Shown here: piece by piece, positions 1 through 8,597 of the stretch
Layout: the number at the start of each line of letters is the position of its first letter
Position numbering within the stretch: position 1 is the first letter of the stretch
Assembly: GCF_000949385.2 (NCBI RefSeq)
Contig: NZ_JYKO02000001.1
Location: 2,628,620-2,692,619 of the forward strand
From: Pseudomonas sp. LFM046
GTDB taxonomy: Bacteria > Pseudomonadota > Gammaproteobacteria > Pseudomonadales > Pseudomonadaceae
Reading direction: 5' to 3'
Length of the DNA stretch: 64,000 bases
The notes under the pieces: model-generated
Told to the model about the DNA's origin: nothing
Seen by the model: the letters and a program-made list of their open reading frames with translations, nothing else
Databases searched by the model: none
Made by a program: the position numbers and the translations under genes

Positions 1-1
1 C

Positions 2-58
2 CGCAAGCATGTGGTGGATCGCGCCTACATGCTGGGCATTCTCGAATCGGCAGGTTGA
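2..58 (+). CDS. 3' end of an unidentified gene, truncated by the window edge
   Basis: Only the last 18 codons are present, reading RKHVVDRAYMLGILESAG and stopping at TGA 56-58. The frame is open from the first complete codon of the window and is followed directly by REP-type palindromes, which usually lie between genes. It points the same way as the thiolase-like gene that follows, so it may belong to the same catabolic neighbourhood. The fragment is too short to assign a family. Confidence 0.4.
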   Translation, partial: RKHVVDRAYMLGILESAG

Positions 59-66
59 GCTGGCCA

Positions 67-134
67 CTGTGGGAGCGACTTCAGTCGCGATGCGGGCCTG
101 ACGCGACGATTCGCGAATGAATTCGCTCCCACAG
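67..134. repeat. REP-type palindromic doublet
   Basis: Outer arms CTGTGGGAGCGA (67-78) and TCGCTCCCACAG (123-134) are perfect inverted repeats. Inside lie two smaller palindromes, GCGACTTCAGTCGC (75-88) and GCGAATGAATTCGC (112-125). This layout is typical of Pseudomonas REP pairs (BIME-like). It lies between two genes and could stabilise or terminate the upstream transcript. Confidence 0.8.
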
Positions 135-161
135 TAGGGTGCGCTGTCTGGCGCACCCTAC
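134..161. repeat. Perfect 11-bp inverted repeat
   Basis: GTAGGGTGCGC (134-144) and GCGCACCCTAC (151-161) flank a 6-nt loop. It abuts the REP pair but has a different stem sequence. There is no T-run on either side, so it is a stable hairpin rather than an obvious intrinsic terminator. Confidence 0.7.
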
Positions 162-170
162 AACCGCGCT

Positions 171-231
171 CGGTGGCCCGGATGCCATCCGGGGAAATCC
201 AACCGCCGCTCCTGGATTTCATCCGGGCTAC
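171..231. repeat. Second, imperfect palindromic pair in the same spacer
   Basis: GTGGCCCGGATG near 170-182 and CATCCGGGCTAC near 220-231 form long imperfect inverted arms, with a smaller CCCGGATG/CATCCGGG palindrome inside the left arm. The CCCGGAT-ATCCGGG core is common in Pseudomonas intergenic repeats. From here to 441 no gene was recognised. Confidence 0.5.
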
Positions 232-441
232 TGTTCTCTCCTGCCTCCTGCACAAGCCCCCGAAATCCATGCCCCCCAGGCACCACCCATACCCCCTGCC
301 GTTGGGGGTGGCGACAGCGGGAACTACCCATAGTCTGACTCGCAAGTCGAGGCACTGCTCCCCTAAAGGCGGGCGGGGTGCCTCTTGTATCGGGTCGGCG
401 AACGACTTTCCGCTGAATGCGGGTAATCGAGGGGTAGGGTC

Positions 442-1611
442 ATGGCAGATAGCGTGCTGGTCGCAGGGGTGGGGATGACGCCGTTCGTTCCGCTCGGCAC
501 TTGCGACAGTACCGCTGCGCTGGCAGGCCGGGCGATTCGCGCGGCGCTCGAAGATGCCCGCATCGACTACGACCTGGTCGACCAGGTGTTCACCTCGTGC
601 GTGCAGTGCGAGGCAGGAAGCGGCGAGCGGGTACTCGCCCACGTTGGCCTGACCGGCGTGCCGATTTTCAATGTCAGCGATGGCTGCGCGTCGGGCAGTA
701 GCGCCCTTCAGTTGGCGCGCCACGCGGTGCTCTGCGGCGAGGCCGAATGTGTCTTGGTCCTGGGCTACGAATGCATGCCGGCAGGTGTGACCAACCGCGC
801 ATTCTTCGGCATGGATGAATACCCCAGCGTGGAGTGGGACAGCCTGCACCATCGCAGCGACCCCTTGGCATCCCTTCACCGCCGGCAGCATCCGGCGGCG
901 CTGTTCGCCTCCCAGACCAACTGGCTGCTGACCCGCATGGGGATTGCCGAAAGCAGTTTCGAGCAAGTGCTCGGCCATGCCCGAGGCCAGGCCAGGATCA
1001 ATCCCTATGCCGTGCTGAATCGCTCGTCCTGCTTCGACGGCTGGCTCGCTCCCTACCTTTGCCCGCCGGCCTGCGGAGCTGCGGCGGTGCTGCTCTGTTC
1101 ACGGAGCTTCGTGGCCCGCTACGGCGCCCGTCGCGATGTGGCCCTGCTGAGCTGCGCGCGCAGCAGCGACACAACCTCGGAACTGGAGTCTGCCAGCGTG
1201 CTCGACGTGCTCGGGCGCGCCGCCACCCGCCGGGTGGCGCAAAAGGCCTACGAGCAGGCCGGTATCGGGCCCGACGAGATCGAAGTGGTGGAACTCCATG
1301 ACCAGAGCGTCGGTGATTTCATGATCAACAGCGCCGCCCTGGGTTTTTGCCGTGAGGAGGAGCTGGACCAGTTCCTCCTGCAGAACTTCAGCACGCGTGG
1401 CCGCCAGGTCGCGGTATGTCCCTCGGGCGGCCTGCTGGGACGCGGCCACGCGCCCGGCGCCACGGGGCTGGCGCAGATCACCGAGCTGGTCTGGCAACTG
1501 CGCGGCCAAGCCGAGGGCCGCCAGATTGCAGGCGCGCGTACCGCGCTGCAACACAGTTCGGCATTGGGCCGATCGGTATCGGTAACCGTCCTGCAACGCA
1601 CATTGGGCTGA
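442..1611 (+). CDS. Thiolase-like protein of the SCP-x/nonspecific lipid-transfer type
   Basis: A 389-residue protein with the thiolase fold. The nucleophile loop NVSDGCASGSSALQLA sits near residues 75-90, and the C-terminal glycine-rich signature CPSGGLLGRGHAPGATG near 327-343. Thiolases of this group act on acyl-CoA or beta-ketoacyl-CoA, often in sterol or fatty-acid side-chain breakdown. The usual HDCF active-site motif is replaced by HDQS near residue 285, so the second catalytic cysteine is missing. It may be a thiolase-like aldolase or a non-thiolytic enzyme rather than a true thiolase. It is first in a + strand series with DUF1302, DUF1329, YCF48 and RND genes and lies 59 bp before the next gene. 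The family is clear; the substrate is unknown. Confidence 0.8.
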   Translation: MADSVLVAGVGMTPFVPLGTCDSTAALAGRAIRAALEDARIDYDLVDQVFTSCVQCEAGSGERVLAHVGLTGVPIFNVSDGCASGSSALQLARHAVLCGEAECVLVLGYECMPAGVTNRAFFGMDEYPSVEWDSLHHRSDPLASLHRRQHPAALFASQTNWLLTRMGIAESSFEQVLGHARGQARINPYAVLNRSSCFDGWLAPYLCPPACGAAAVLLCSRSFVARYGARRDVALLSCARSSDTTSELESASVLDVLGRAATRRVAQKAYEQAGIGPDEIEVVELHDQSVGDFMINSAALGFCREEELDQFLLQNFSTRGRQVAVCPSGGLLGRGHAPGATGLAQITELVWQLRGQAEGRQIAGARTALQHSSALGRSVSVTVLQRTLG

Positions 1612-1670
1612 GCGGGCACGGGACGCGTGAATGTCGTTTGGTGAAACAACAGAGAAGGTGAGCAAGCTAG

Positions 1671-3509
1671 ATGAACAACAACAATAAGACCTGTCACACG
1701 AATCTGCACCGGGGCCTGCTGGCGACCGCAATCACGGCGGGGCTCGGACTCTCGCCGGTGCACGCGTTCCAGTTCGACACCGGGAGCGAAGACTGGGCCG
1801 TGCGTTTCGACAACACCCTCAAGCTGAACTACGCGCAGCGGGTGGAAAGCGCCAACTCCAAGCTGGCCAATTCCTTCAACAACAATGACGGTAACCGCAA
1901 CTTCTCCGCCGGCAGCGCGGTGTCCCAACGCATCGACCTGCTCACTGAACTGGACGTGATCTACAAAGAGCAGATGGGCTTCCGGGTCAGCAGCAACAGC
2001 TGGTATGACCATGCCTATGACAAGGTCGGCAGCGCCAACGCCGCGACCAACCAGCTCAATGACGGTCGCCCGGATTCCCGCAGCCTGAGCGGCTATGCCG
2101 ACCGTTACTACAACGGCCCTTCCGCCGAGATTCTCGACGCCTTCGTCTTCGGCAGTGTGGAGTTCGGTGAGCAATCCCTGCTCAGCGCCAAGCTCGGCAG
2201 CCATACCCAGTACTGGGGCGAAGCCATCCTCGCCTTCGCCCACGGCAACAGCTACGGCCAATCCGGCCTGGATATCTCCAAGGCGCTGGCGGTGCCTGGC
2301 ACCGAGGCCAAGGAGCTGTTCATCCCGCGCAATCAGCTGTCCGCCAACCTGACGGTGACGCCGGAATTCAGTCTAGGCGCGCAGTACTTCCTCGACTGGG
2401 ACCCGTCGCGACTGCCGGAGTCCGGCACTTATCTCGGCTTCAACGACGGCATCCAGCACGGCGGCGACGACCTCTCGCTGATCGGCGGCGTCAACCCGTT
2501 CTTCGGCGCGCCGGGGCCGATCGGCGCCAACCAGTTCCTGCGCCTGACCAATGGCCACGCTTTCACCCCGGACAAGCGTGGCGACTTCGGCCTGATGGCC
2601 AAGTGGAGCCCGGAATGGCTCGACGGCACCCTGGGCGTCTACTACCGCAATACCTCCGACGTGCTGCCGAACCTGGCCCTGCAGCCTGTCACCGTCGGGC
2701 CTGTCCAGCTGGTCTCCGGCAACATCGGTACCTACAACCAGTTCTACGTCGACGACATCGACGTCTACGGCATCAGTCTGTCGAAAAGCATCGCCGGGGT
2801 CAGCGTTGGCTTCGACCTGAACTACCGCGAAAACATGCCGCTGGCCAGTGTGCCGGCCACGGTCAGTCCGGCGGGGGCGGCGGCCGGGCTGCCCGGGTTC
2901 ATTTCCAGCTTCGACGGCGACAACGCCGTGGCCCGGGGCAACACACTGCACGCGGTGCTAAATGGCCTGGCCACCTTCGGCGACACGCCGGTCTGGGACT
3001 CCGCGTCGCTCCTGGTGGAACTGGCCTACAGCCGCTGGCTGGACGTGACCGAGAACGAGCAGCTGTTCAAGGGCGAGAGCTGGTACCGCGGCGTCGACAA
3101 GGTGACCAAGGACAACTATGTCCTGGGCATCAACTTCAACCCGACCTGGTACCAGGTCTTCCCCGGCATCGATATGTACTTGCCGGTCAACTACAACGTC
3201 GGCCTCAAGGGACATTCCGCCGTTCAACTGGGCGGCAACGAGGATGCCGGCAGCTACTCGGTCGGGGTTGGCATGGATGTGCGCAACCAGTACCGCTTCG
3301 ACCTGAAGTACGTGGACAACTTCGGGCCCTTCGACACCTGCGACGTGCCCGGAACTGCCCCTGCAGGTCGCATCCAGGGTGAGGGCGCCACCCCCGGCGC
3401 CAACGGCATGTACAACTGCACGGTGGGGCAGCCCACGGCATTCGCCGGCGTTCCGTCGCAGCTCAAGGATCGCGGCATGGTCACCCTGACCTTCAAAACG
3501 ACCTTCTGA
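1671..3509 (+). CDS. DUF1302 family outer-membrane protein
   Basis: A 612-residue protein with an N-terminal Sec signal (hydrophobic stretch near residues 15-32, ending at VHA). The mature part starts with a FDTGSEDWAVRFDNTLKLNY segment typical of DUF1302. It is rich in alternating aromatic/polar strands and ends in a C-terminal phenylalanine (TLTFKTTF), as expected for an outer-membrane beta-barrel. DUF1302 and DUF1329 genes regularly occur side by side in proteobacteria that degrade hydrophobic compounds, and DUF1329 follows here after 32 bp. A role as a porin or channel for a hydrophobic substrate is inference. Confidence 0.85.
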   Translation: MNNNNKTCHTNLHRGLLATAITAGLGLSPVHAFQFDTGSEDWAVRFDNTLKLNYAQRVESANSKLANSFNNNDGNRNFSAGSAVSQRIDLLTELDVIYKEQMGFRVSSNSWYDHAYDKVGSANAATNQLNDGRPDSRSLSGYADRYYNGPSAEILDAFVFGSVEFGEQSLLSAKLGSHTQYWGEAILAFAHGNSYGQSGLDISKALAVPGTEAKELFIPRNQLSANLTVTPEFSLGAQYFLDWDPSRLPESGTYLGFNDGIQHGGDDLSLIGGVNPFFGAPGPIGANQFLRLTNGHAFTPDKRGDFGLMAKWSPEWLDGTLGVYYRNTSDVLPNLALQPVTVGPVQLVSGNIGTYNQFYVDDIDVYGISLSKSIAGVSVGFDLNYRENMPLASVPATVSPAGAAAGLPGFISSFDGDNAVARGNTLHAVLNGLATFGDTPVWDSASLLVELAYSRWLDVTENEQLFKGESWYRGVDKVTKDNYVLGINFNPTWYQVFPGIDMYLPVNYNVGLKGHSAVQLGGNEDAGSYSVGVGMDVRNQYRFDLKYVDNFGPFDTCDVPGTAPAGRIQGEGATPGANGMYNCTVGQPTAFAGVPSQLKDRGMVTLTFKTTF

Positions 3510-3541
3510 TCGAACCACTGCCTGATCGCAGGAGAATACCG

Positions 3542-4903
3542 ATGAAACTCGTCAATACACTGCTGGCCGCCAGCCTTGCGGTTGCCTTTGCCAACGTCGC
3601 CCACGCGGCGGTATCCCCGGAGGTCGCTGCGAAGCTTGGCACCACCCTGACCGCGGTCGGCGCGGAGAAAGCGGGCAACGCCGATGGCAGCATCCCCGAG
3701 TACCAGGGCGGCCTGACCACTCCACCACCCAGCTACCAGCAAGGCAGCACCATGCGCCCCGATCCCTTCGCCGGTGAATCGCCGAAGCTGGTGATCGATG
3801 GCAAGAACGCTGCCGAGCAAGCGAGCAAGCTGACTGCGACGACCCTGGAACTGCTCAAGCGCTTCCCCAGCTTCCGTGTCGACGTCTTCCCGACACACCG
3901 CACCGTGGGCCTGCCGCAGAAGCTGCTCGACAACACGGCGAAGAATGCCGTCGGCACCCGCATCGCCGAAGGTGGCCTGGCCCTGGAGAACGCTCTGCCA
4001 GGCGTGCCGTTCCCGATTCCCAATGACGGCAATGAAGCCATGTGGAACCACCTGCTGCGCTACCAGGGGCATGCCACCAGCCTCAAGTACGACTCCTGGA
4101 ACGTCGATTCCTCCGGCCACGCGACCTTGGCGACCACCGGAAACGTCTTCATCGAGTACCCGCTGTACGACCCGAGCCGCAACGAACCGGCGAAGGCCAG
4201 CGATCTCTTCTTCAGGACCAAGATCAGCTACACCGGACCGGCTCGTCGCGCTGGCGAGGCGATCCTGGTGCAGGATGCGGTCAACCCGCTCAAGCAGCCC
4301 CGTCGCGGCTGGCAATACCTGCCAGGGCAGCGTCGCGTGAAGCTGGCGCCGGATATCGCCTACGACACGCCGAACCCCGGTTCCTCCGGCAGCTCCACCT
4401 ATGACGATGCCTGGGTGTTCAACGGTGCGCTGGATCGCTACGACTTCAAGCTGCTGGGCAAGAAGGAGATGTACGTCCCCTACAACACCTACAAGCTGAA
4501 CTACCACGAGCAAGCGGCCGATATCACCACGCCGAACCACGTCAATCCCGACCTGGTGCGCTGGGAGCTGCACCGCGTGTGGGTGGTCGAGGCGAAACTG
4601 AAACCCGGCAAGCGCCACATCTACAGCAAGCGCACCTTCTACCTCGACGAGGACAGCTGGATCGCCCTGGCGTCCGACGAGTATGACGCCAACGGCCAGC
4701 TCTACCGGGGCTCCTTCGCCCACCTGGCCTTCAGCTACGACGTGCAGGCGCCCAACTCGGACAACCACATGATCTACGACCTGGTCTCCGGCAGTTACAA
4801 CATCACCGGTATCTACGGCCCCCATGGCGGCCTGAAGTACATCCAGCCCTTGTCGAAGGCGCAATGGTCGCCTGAGTCCCTGGCCGGCACGGGCATCCGC
4901 TGA
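3542..4903 (+). CDS. DUF1329 family periplasmic protein
   Basis: A 453-residue protein with a clear signal peptide (MKLVNTLLAASLAVAFANVAHA). The family is related in fold to LolA-type lipid-binding proteins. Features of DUF1329 include an early GTTLTAVGAEKAGNADGSIPEY segment and a C-terminal region with a LDEDSWIAL element. A purine-rich GGAG site lies at about 3531, a few bases before the ATG. It sits 32 bp after the DUF1302 gene and before the YCF48/RND pair, so it probably acts as a periplasmic carrier between the inner-membrane exporter and the barrel. That role is inferred from context. Confidence 0.85.
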   Translation: MKLVNTLLAASLAVAFANVAHAAVSPEVAAKLGTTLTAVGAEKAGNADGSIPEYQGGLTTPPPSYQQGSTMRPDPFAGESPKLVIDGKNAAEQASKLTATTLELLKRFPSFRVDVFPTHRTVGLPQKLLDNTAKNAVGTRIAEGGLALENALPGVPFPIPNDGNEAMWNHLLRYQGHATSLKYDSWNVDSSGHATLATTGNVFIEYPLYDPSRNEPAKASDLFFRTKISYTGPARRAGEAILVQDAVNPLKQPRRGWQYLPGQRRVKLAPDIAYDTPNPGSSGSSTYDDAWVFNGALDRYDFKLLGKKEMYVPYNTYKLNYHEQAADITTPNHVNPDLVRWELHRVWVVEAKLKPGKRHIYSKRTFYLDEDSWIALASDEYDANGQLYRGSFAHLAFSYDVQAPNSDNHMIYDLVSGSYNITGIYGPHGGLKYIQPLSKAQWSPESLAGTGIR

Positions 4904-4976
4904 TGCGACACCTTTGAGCGTGGTTTTCGTCACCGCGGGGCGTGCTCCCGGTGGCGCATTTTTTCGAGATCAGCCG

Positions 4977-6050
4977 ATGAATATCTACAAGTGGATGGTG
5001 CTTGCCGCGCTGGCCCTGGCCGTGGCGCTGCCTTTCACCCGGCAGGTGGTGGCAGGGGAGTTCGCGGATACGCTGGACACCCCGGCCCTGCACAGCAACC
5101 TGGCCGCCCAGGGCCCGCTGACCGGGCTGGCAAGTGCGGGCGAGCGTCTGGTGGTGGTTGGCCAGCGCGGGCACATTCTTTATTCCGATGACGCCGGGCA
5201 GCGTTGGCAGCAGGCCGAGGTGCCGGTCAGCTCCGACCTGGTAGCGGTGCACTTTCCAAGCGCCAGCCAGGGGTGGGCGGTCGGCCACGATGGCGTGGTC
5301 CTGCACAGCGCCGACGCTGGCACCACCTGGACCCGGCTGTTCGACGGCCGCCAGATCGGCCCACGGATGCTCGCGCATTACCAGGCCATGGCCGCGGCCG
5401 AGCCGCAGAACGAGGCCATCGCCGCACTGGTCGCCGAAGCGCAGCGGATGACGGAGGAGGGCGCGGATAAACCCTTCCTCGATGTCTGGTTCGAGAACGA
5501 GCGAGTCGGCTATGTGGTCGGCGCCTTCAACCTGATCTTCCGTACCGACGACGGCGGCCGCAGCTGGACGCCCTGGATGGAGCGCACCGAGAACCCCGGC
5601 GCATTGAACCTCTATGGGCTGCGTGCGGTGGGCGATGACCTCTACATCGTCGGCGAGCAGGGCCTGGTGCTGAAGTTGGATGCGGCCAGTGGGCGTTTCA
5701 AGGCTGTGGTAACGCCCTACGAGGGCTCCTATTTCGGTGTCATCGGCAAGCCGGGGATGGCCCTGGTCTACGGCCTGCGCGGCAACCTCTATCGGAGCCT
5801 CGACCGTGGCGCCAACTGGCACAAGGTCGAGCTCGGTCTGCCGGTTAGCATCGTTGCCGCCACCCTCGACTCCGCTGGACGGGTCGTCCTGCTCAGCCAG
5901 GCCGGCCATGTGCTGGTTAGCACCGACGACGGTGCCAGCTTCGCCGTGCAGCCGCAGGATACCCTCGCCCCGGCCTCGGCAGTGTTAGCCAGCGGCGACT
6001 CGCTGGTGCTGGTGGGGACCCGTGGCGTACACCTGCTGCCCCTCCAATGA
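4977..6050 (+). CDS. YCF48-like (BNR/photosystem-stability type) beta-propeller protein
   Basis: A 357-residue secreted propeller. I chose ATG 4977 because it starts with a signal peptide (MNIYKWMVLAALALAVALPF); the frame is also open from a TTG at 4914, but that adds 21 non-signal residues. Repeats of the form LYSDDAGQRWQQ, LHSADAGTTWTR, FRTDDGGRSWTP, YRSLDRGANWHK and VSTDDGASFAV are the Asp-box/YCF48 blades. These proteins often stand between DUF1329 and RND-exporter genes, as here, and are thought to help assemble or couple envelope complexes. No enzymatic residues are evident. Confidence 0.8.
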   Translation: MNIYKWMVLAALALAVALPFTRQVVAGEFADTLDTPALHSNLAAQGPLTGLASAGERLVVVGQRGHILYSDDAGQRWQQAEVPVSSDLVAVHFPSASQGWAVGHDGVVLHSADAGTTWTRLFDGRQIGPRMLAHYQAMAAAEPQNEAIAALVAEAQRMTEEGADKPFLDVWFENERVGYVVGAFNLIFRTDDGGRSWTPWMERTENPGALNLYGLRAVGDDLYIVGEQGLVLKLDAASGRFKAVVTPYEGSYFGVIGKPGMALVYGLRGNLYRSLDRGANWHKVELGLPVSIVAATLDSAGRVVLLSQAGHVLVSTDDGASFAVQPQDTLAPASAVLASGDSLVLVGTRGVHLLPLQ

Positions 6051-6080
6051 GCTAACTCGACTTTCAGAGAGCCACCAACC

Positions 6081-8510
6081 ATGGGCAACTACGAACTCGA
6101 CACCATGCCGGTGATCCAGGAGCTGAAGGGCTTCGATGTGCGCTCCGGCAATCTGTTGGAGCGCCTGATCTTCAACAACCGGCTACTGGTAGTGCTGGCG
6201 TGCCTGCTCGCCACCCTGACGCTGGGCTACTACGCCGCCACGCGCCTGACCCTCAGCGCCAGCTTCGAAAAAATGCTTCCGCAGAGTCATCCTTTCATCA
6301 AGAACTACCTGGATAACCGCCAGTCTCTGCGGGGGCTGGGCAACTCGGTGCGGGTCGTGGTGGAGAATAGCGGCGGCGATATCTTCGACCCGCGCTATCT
6401 GCAGGTGCTCAAGGAGGTCAATGACGAGCTGTTCGTCACCCCCGGTGTGGACCGCGCCTGGATGAAGTCGCTGTGGACGCCGGCCGTGCGCTGGACCGAA
6501 GTGACCGAGGAAGGCTTCCGTGGTGGCCCGGTCATGCCGGACGCCTACGATGGTTCGGCGCAGGGCATGGAGCAACTGCGGATGAACATCGCCCGCTCCG
6601 GCATCGTCGGCAGCCTGGTGGGCAACAACTTCAAGTCGAGCATGATCTTCGTGCCGCTGCTGGAGAAGGACCCGGTCACCGGCAAGGCCATGGACTACCA
6701 CGCGTTCTCCCGCACCCTGGAAGAGAAGCTGCGCGACAAGTACGAGTTCGACGGCGCGGCGCGGGTGGCGGGCGAGGAGGGCACGGGGCCGATCAAGGTC
6801 CGCGTCATCGGTTTCGCCAAGCTGATCGGCGACCTGCTCGACGGCCTGGTACAGGTGATGATGTATTTCGGCGCCGCCGCGCTGATCGCCACCGCCATCA
6901 TCTACTTCTACACCCGCTGCGTGCGCAGCACCGCGCTGGTGATCTTCTGTTCGGTGATCGCAGTGGCCTGGCAGCTGGGGCTGGTGGCGCTGCTCGGTTA
7001 TAACCTCGATCCCTTCTCGATCCTCGTGCCGTTCCTGGTGTTCGCCATTGGCGTGTCCCACGGCGCGCAGAAGATGAACGGCATCATGCAGGATGTCGGG
7101 CGTGGCACCCACCAGTTGGTGGCGGCGCGCTACACCTTCCGCCGGCTGTTCCTCGCCGGGCTCACCGCGCTGCTGGCTGACGCCGTGGGCTTCGCCGTGC
7201 TAATGCTGATCGATATCCCGGTGATCCAGGACCTGGCGATCACCGCCAGCATCGGTGTGGCGGTATTGATCTTCACCAACCTGGTGCTGCTGCCCGTGCT
7301 GCTGTCCTACTTCGGCGTCAGCCGCCAGGCCGCCGAGCGCAGCCTGCGTGGCGAGAACGACGAGCTGCGCGGCAAGGGCCTGGGAGCGCTGTGGAGCTTG
7401 CTCGACCGCTTCACCGAGCGCCGTTGGGCCGGCGCGGCCCTGGTAGTGGCCGGCCTGCTCGCCGTGCTCGGCTTCGTGGTCAGCCTGCAGTTGAAGATCG
7501 GCGACCTCGACCCCGGTGCGCCGGAGTTGCGCCCGGACTCGCGCTACAACCGCGACAATGCCTACATCACCTCCAACTATTCGCTGTCCAGTGACCTCTT
7601 CGCGGTGATGCTGAAGACCCCCACGGAGGGGTGCCTGAAGTACGAGAGCCTGGTGGAGGCCGATCGCCTCGGTTGGCTGCTGCAACAGCAGCCGGGTGTG
7701 CAGACCACGGTGTCGCTGGTGAACGCCGTGCGCCAGATCACCGCCGGCTCCTACGAGGGCAACCCGAAGTGGCTGACCATCGCGCGCAACCAGAACGTCC
7801 TCAACTACGGCGCCCAGCAAGCGTCGGTAAATAACCCGGAACTGTTCAACAACGACTGCTCGATGATGCCGGTGGTGGCCTACCTGACCGACCACAAGGC
7901 CGAGACCCTCGACCACGTGGTGAAGGTGGCCGAAGGCTTTGCCCGCGAGCACAGCACCGAGGACCGCCAGTTCATGCTCGCCGCCGGCAGCGCCGGGATC
8001 GAGGCCGCGACCAATATCGTCGTGCGCGAGGCTAACCGCACCATGCTGCTCTATGTGTACGGCGCGGTGATCCTGCTCTGCTTCATCACTTTCCGCAGCT
8101 GGCGCGCGGTGGTGGTGGCGGTGGTGCCGCTGATGCTCACCTCGATCCTCTGCGAAGCCCTGATGGTCTGGCTGGGCATGGGTGTGAAGGTGGCCACGTT
8201 GCCGGTGATCGCGCTGGGCGTGGGCATCGGCGTCGACTATGCCCTGTACCTGCTCAGCGTCCAGCTGGCCCAGCAGCGCGCCGGACTCTCCCTGGGCGTG
8301 GCGTACCGCAATGCGGTGGCCTTCACCGGCAAGGTGGTGGCGCTGGTGGGTATCACCTTGGCCGCCGGGGTGGTCACCTGGGCCTGGTCGCCGATCAAGT
8401 TCCAGGCCGACATGGGCATCCTGCTGACCTTCATGTTCATCTGGAACATGGTCGGTGCCCTGGTGTTGATCCCGGCGCTGTCGCACTTCCTGTTGAAGAA
8501 GGTGCGCTGA
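6081..8510 (+). CDS. RND superfamily (MMPL-type) exporter
   Basis: An 809-residue inner-membrane protein with two related halves. Each half has one membrane segment, a large periplasmic loop and a block of membrane segments (first block about residues 255-420, second about 640-805). The first transmembrane helix lies at about residues 35-55. It resembles predicted RND exporters of hydrophobic compounds (HpnN/MMPL-like) rather than tripartite drug pumps, and has no adjacent membrane-fusion partner. It is the last gene before a strong terminator at 8524-8553. With the DUF1302, DUF1329 and YCF48 genes it likely forms one trans-envelope lipid or hydrophobe transport set. Confidence 0.85.
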   Translation: MGNYELDTMPVIQELKGFDVRSGNLLERLIFNNRLLVVLACLLATLTLGYYAATRLTLSASFEKMLPQSHPFIKNYLDNRQSLRGLGNSVRVVVENSGGDIFDPRYLQVLKEVNDELFVTPGVDRAWMKSLWTPAVRWTEVTEEGFRGGPVMPDAYDGSAQGMEQLRMNIARSGIVGSLVGNNFKSSMIFVPLLEKDPVTGKAMDYHAFSRTLEEKLRDKYEFDGAARVAGEEGTGPIKVRVIGFAKLIGDLLDGLVQVMMYFGAAALIATAIIYFYTRCVRSTALVIFCSVIAVAWQLGLVALLGYNLDPFSILVPFLVFAIGVSHGAQKMNGIMQDVGRGTHQLVAARYTFRRLFLAGLTALLADAVGFAVLMLIDIPVIQDLAITASIGVAVLIFTNLVLLPVLLSYFGVSRQAAERSLRGENDELRGKGLGALWSLLDRFTERRWAGAALVVAGLLAVLGFVVSLQLKIGDLDPGAPELRPDSRYNRDNAYITSNYSLSSDLFAVMLKTPTEGCLKYESLVEADRLGWLLQQQPGVQTTVSLVNAVRQITAGSYEGNPKWLTIARNQNVLNYGAQQASVNNPELFNNDCSMMPVVAYLTDHKAETLDHVVKVAEGFAREHSTEDRQFMLAAGSAGIEAATNIVVREANRTMLLYVYGAVILLCFITFRSWRAVVVAVVPLMLTSILCEALMVWLGMGVKVATLPVIALGVGIGVDYALYLLSVQLAQQRAGLSLGVAYRNAVAFTGKVVALVGITLAAGVVTWAWSPIKFQADMGILLTFMFIWNMVGALVLIPALSHFLLKKVR

Positions 8511-8523
8511 TCCATAAGCAATG

Positions 8524-8560
8524 AAGCCCGGCATGCGATCACATGCCGGGCTTTGTCGTT
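8524..8560 (+). terminator. Intrinsic terminator after the RND gene
   Basis: A perfect 12-bp stem AAGCCCGGCATG / CATGCCGGGCTT (8524-8535 and 8542-8553) with a 6-nt loop is followed by TGTCGTTTTTT on the + strand. It lies between convergent genes and may also slow transcripts from the - strand maturase gene that ends at 8598. Confidence 0.85.
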
Positions 8561-8597
8561 TTTTGGAGTCAGCGCAACGTTGGACGCGGCCAGAGCC

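Noticed and set aside
67-161. Possible CRISPR repeats
   Set aside because: The repeated elements are inverted palindromes of REP type, not regularly spaced direct repeats; no cas gene is present.
25-978. 317-codon - strand frame running through the REP spacer and thiolase gene
   Set aside because: It crosses palindromic repeats and opposes a gene with clear motifs.
3254-4933. Long - strand frame of 559 codons opposite the DUF1302/DUF1329 genes
   Set aside because: It has no recognisable motif and mirrors the high-GC third-position pattern of the + strand genes, whose families are clear.
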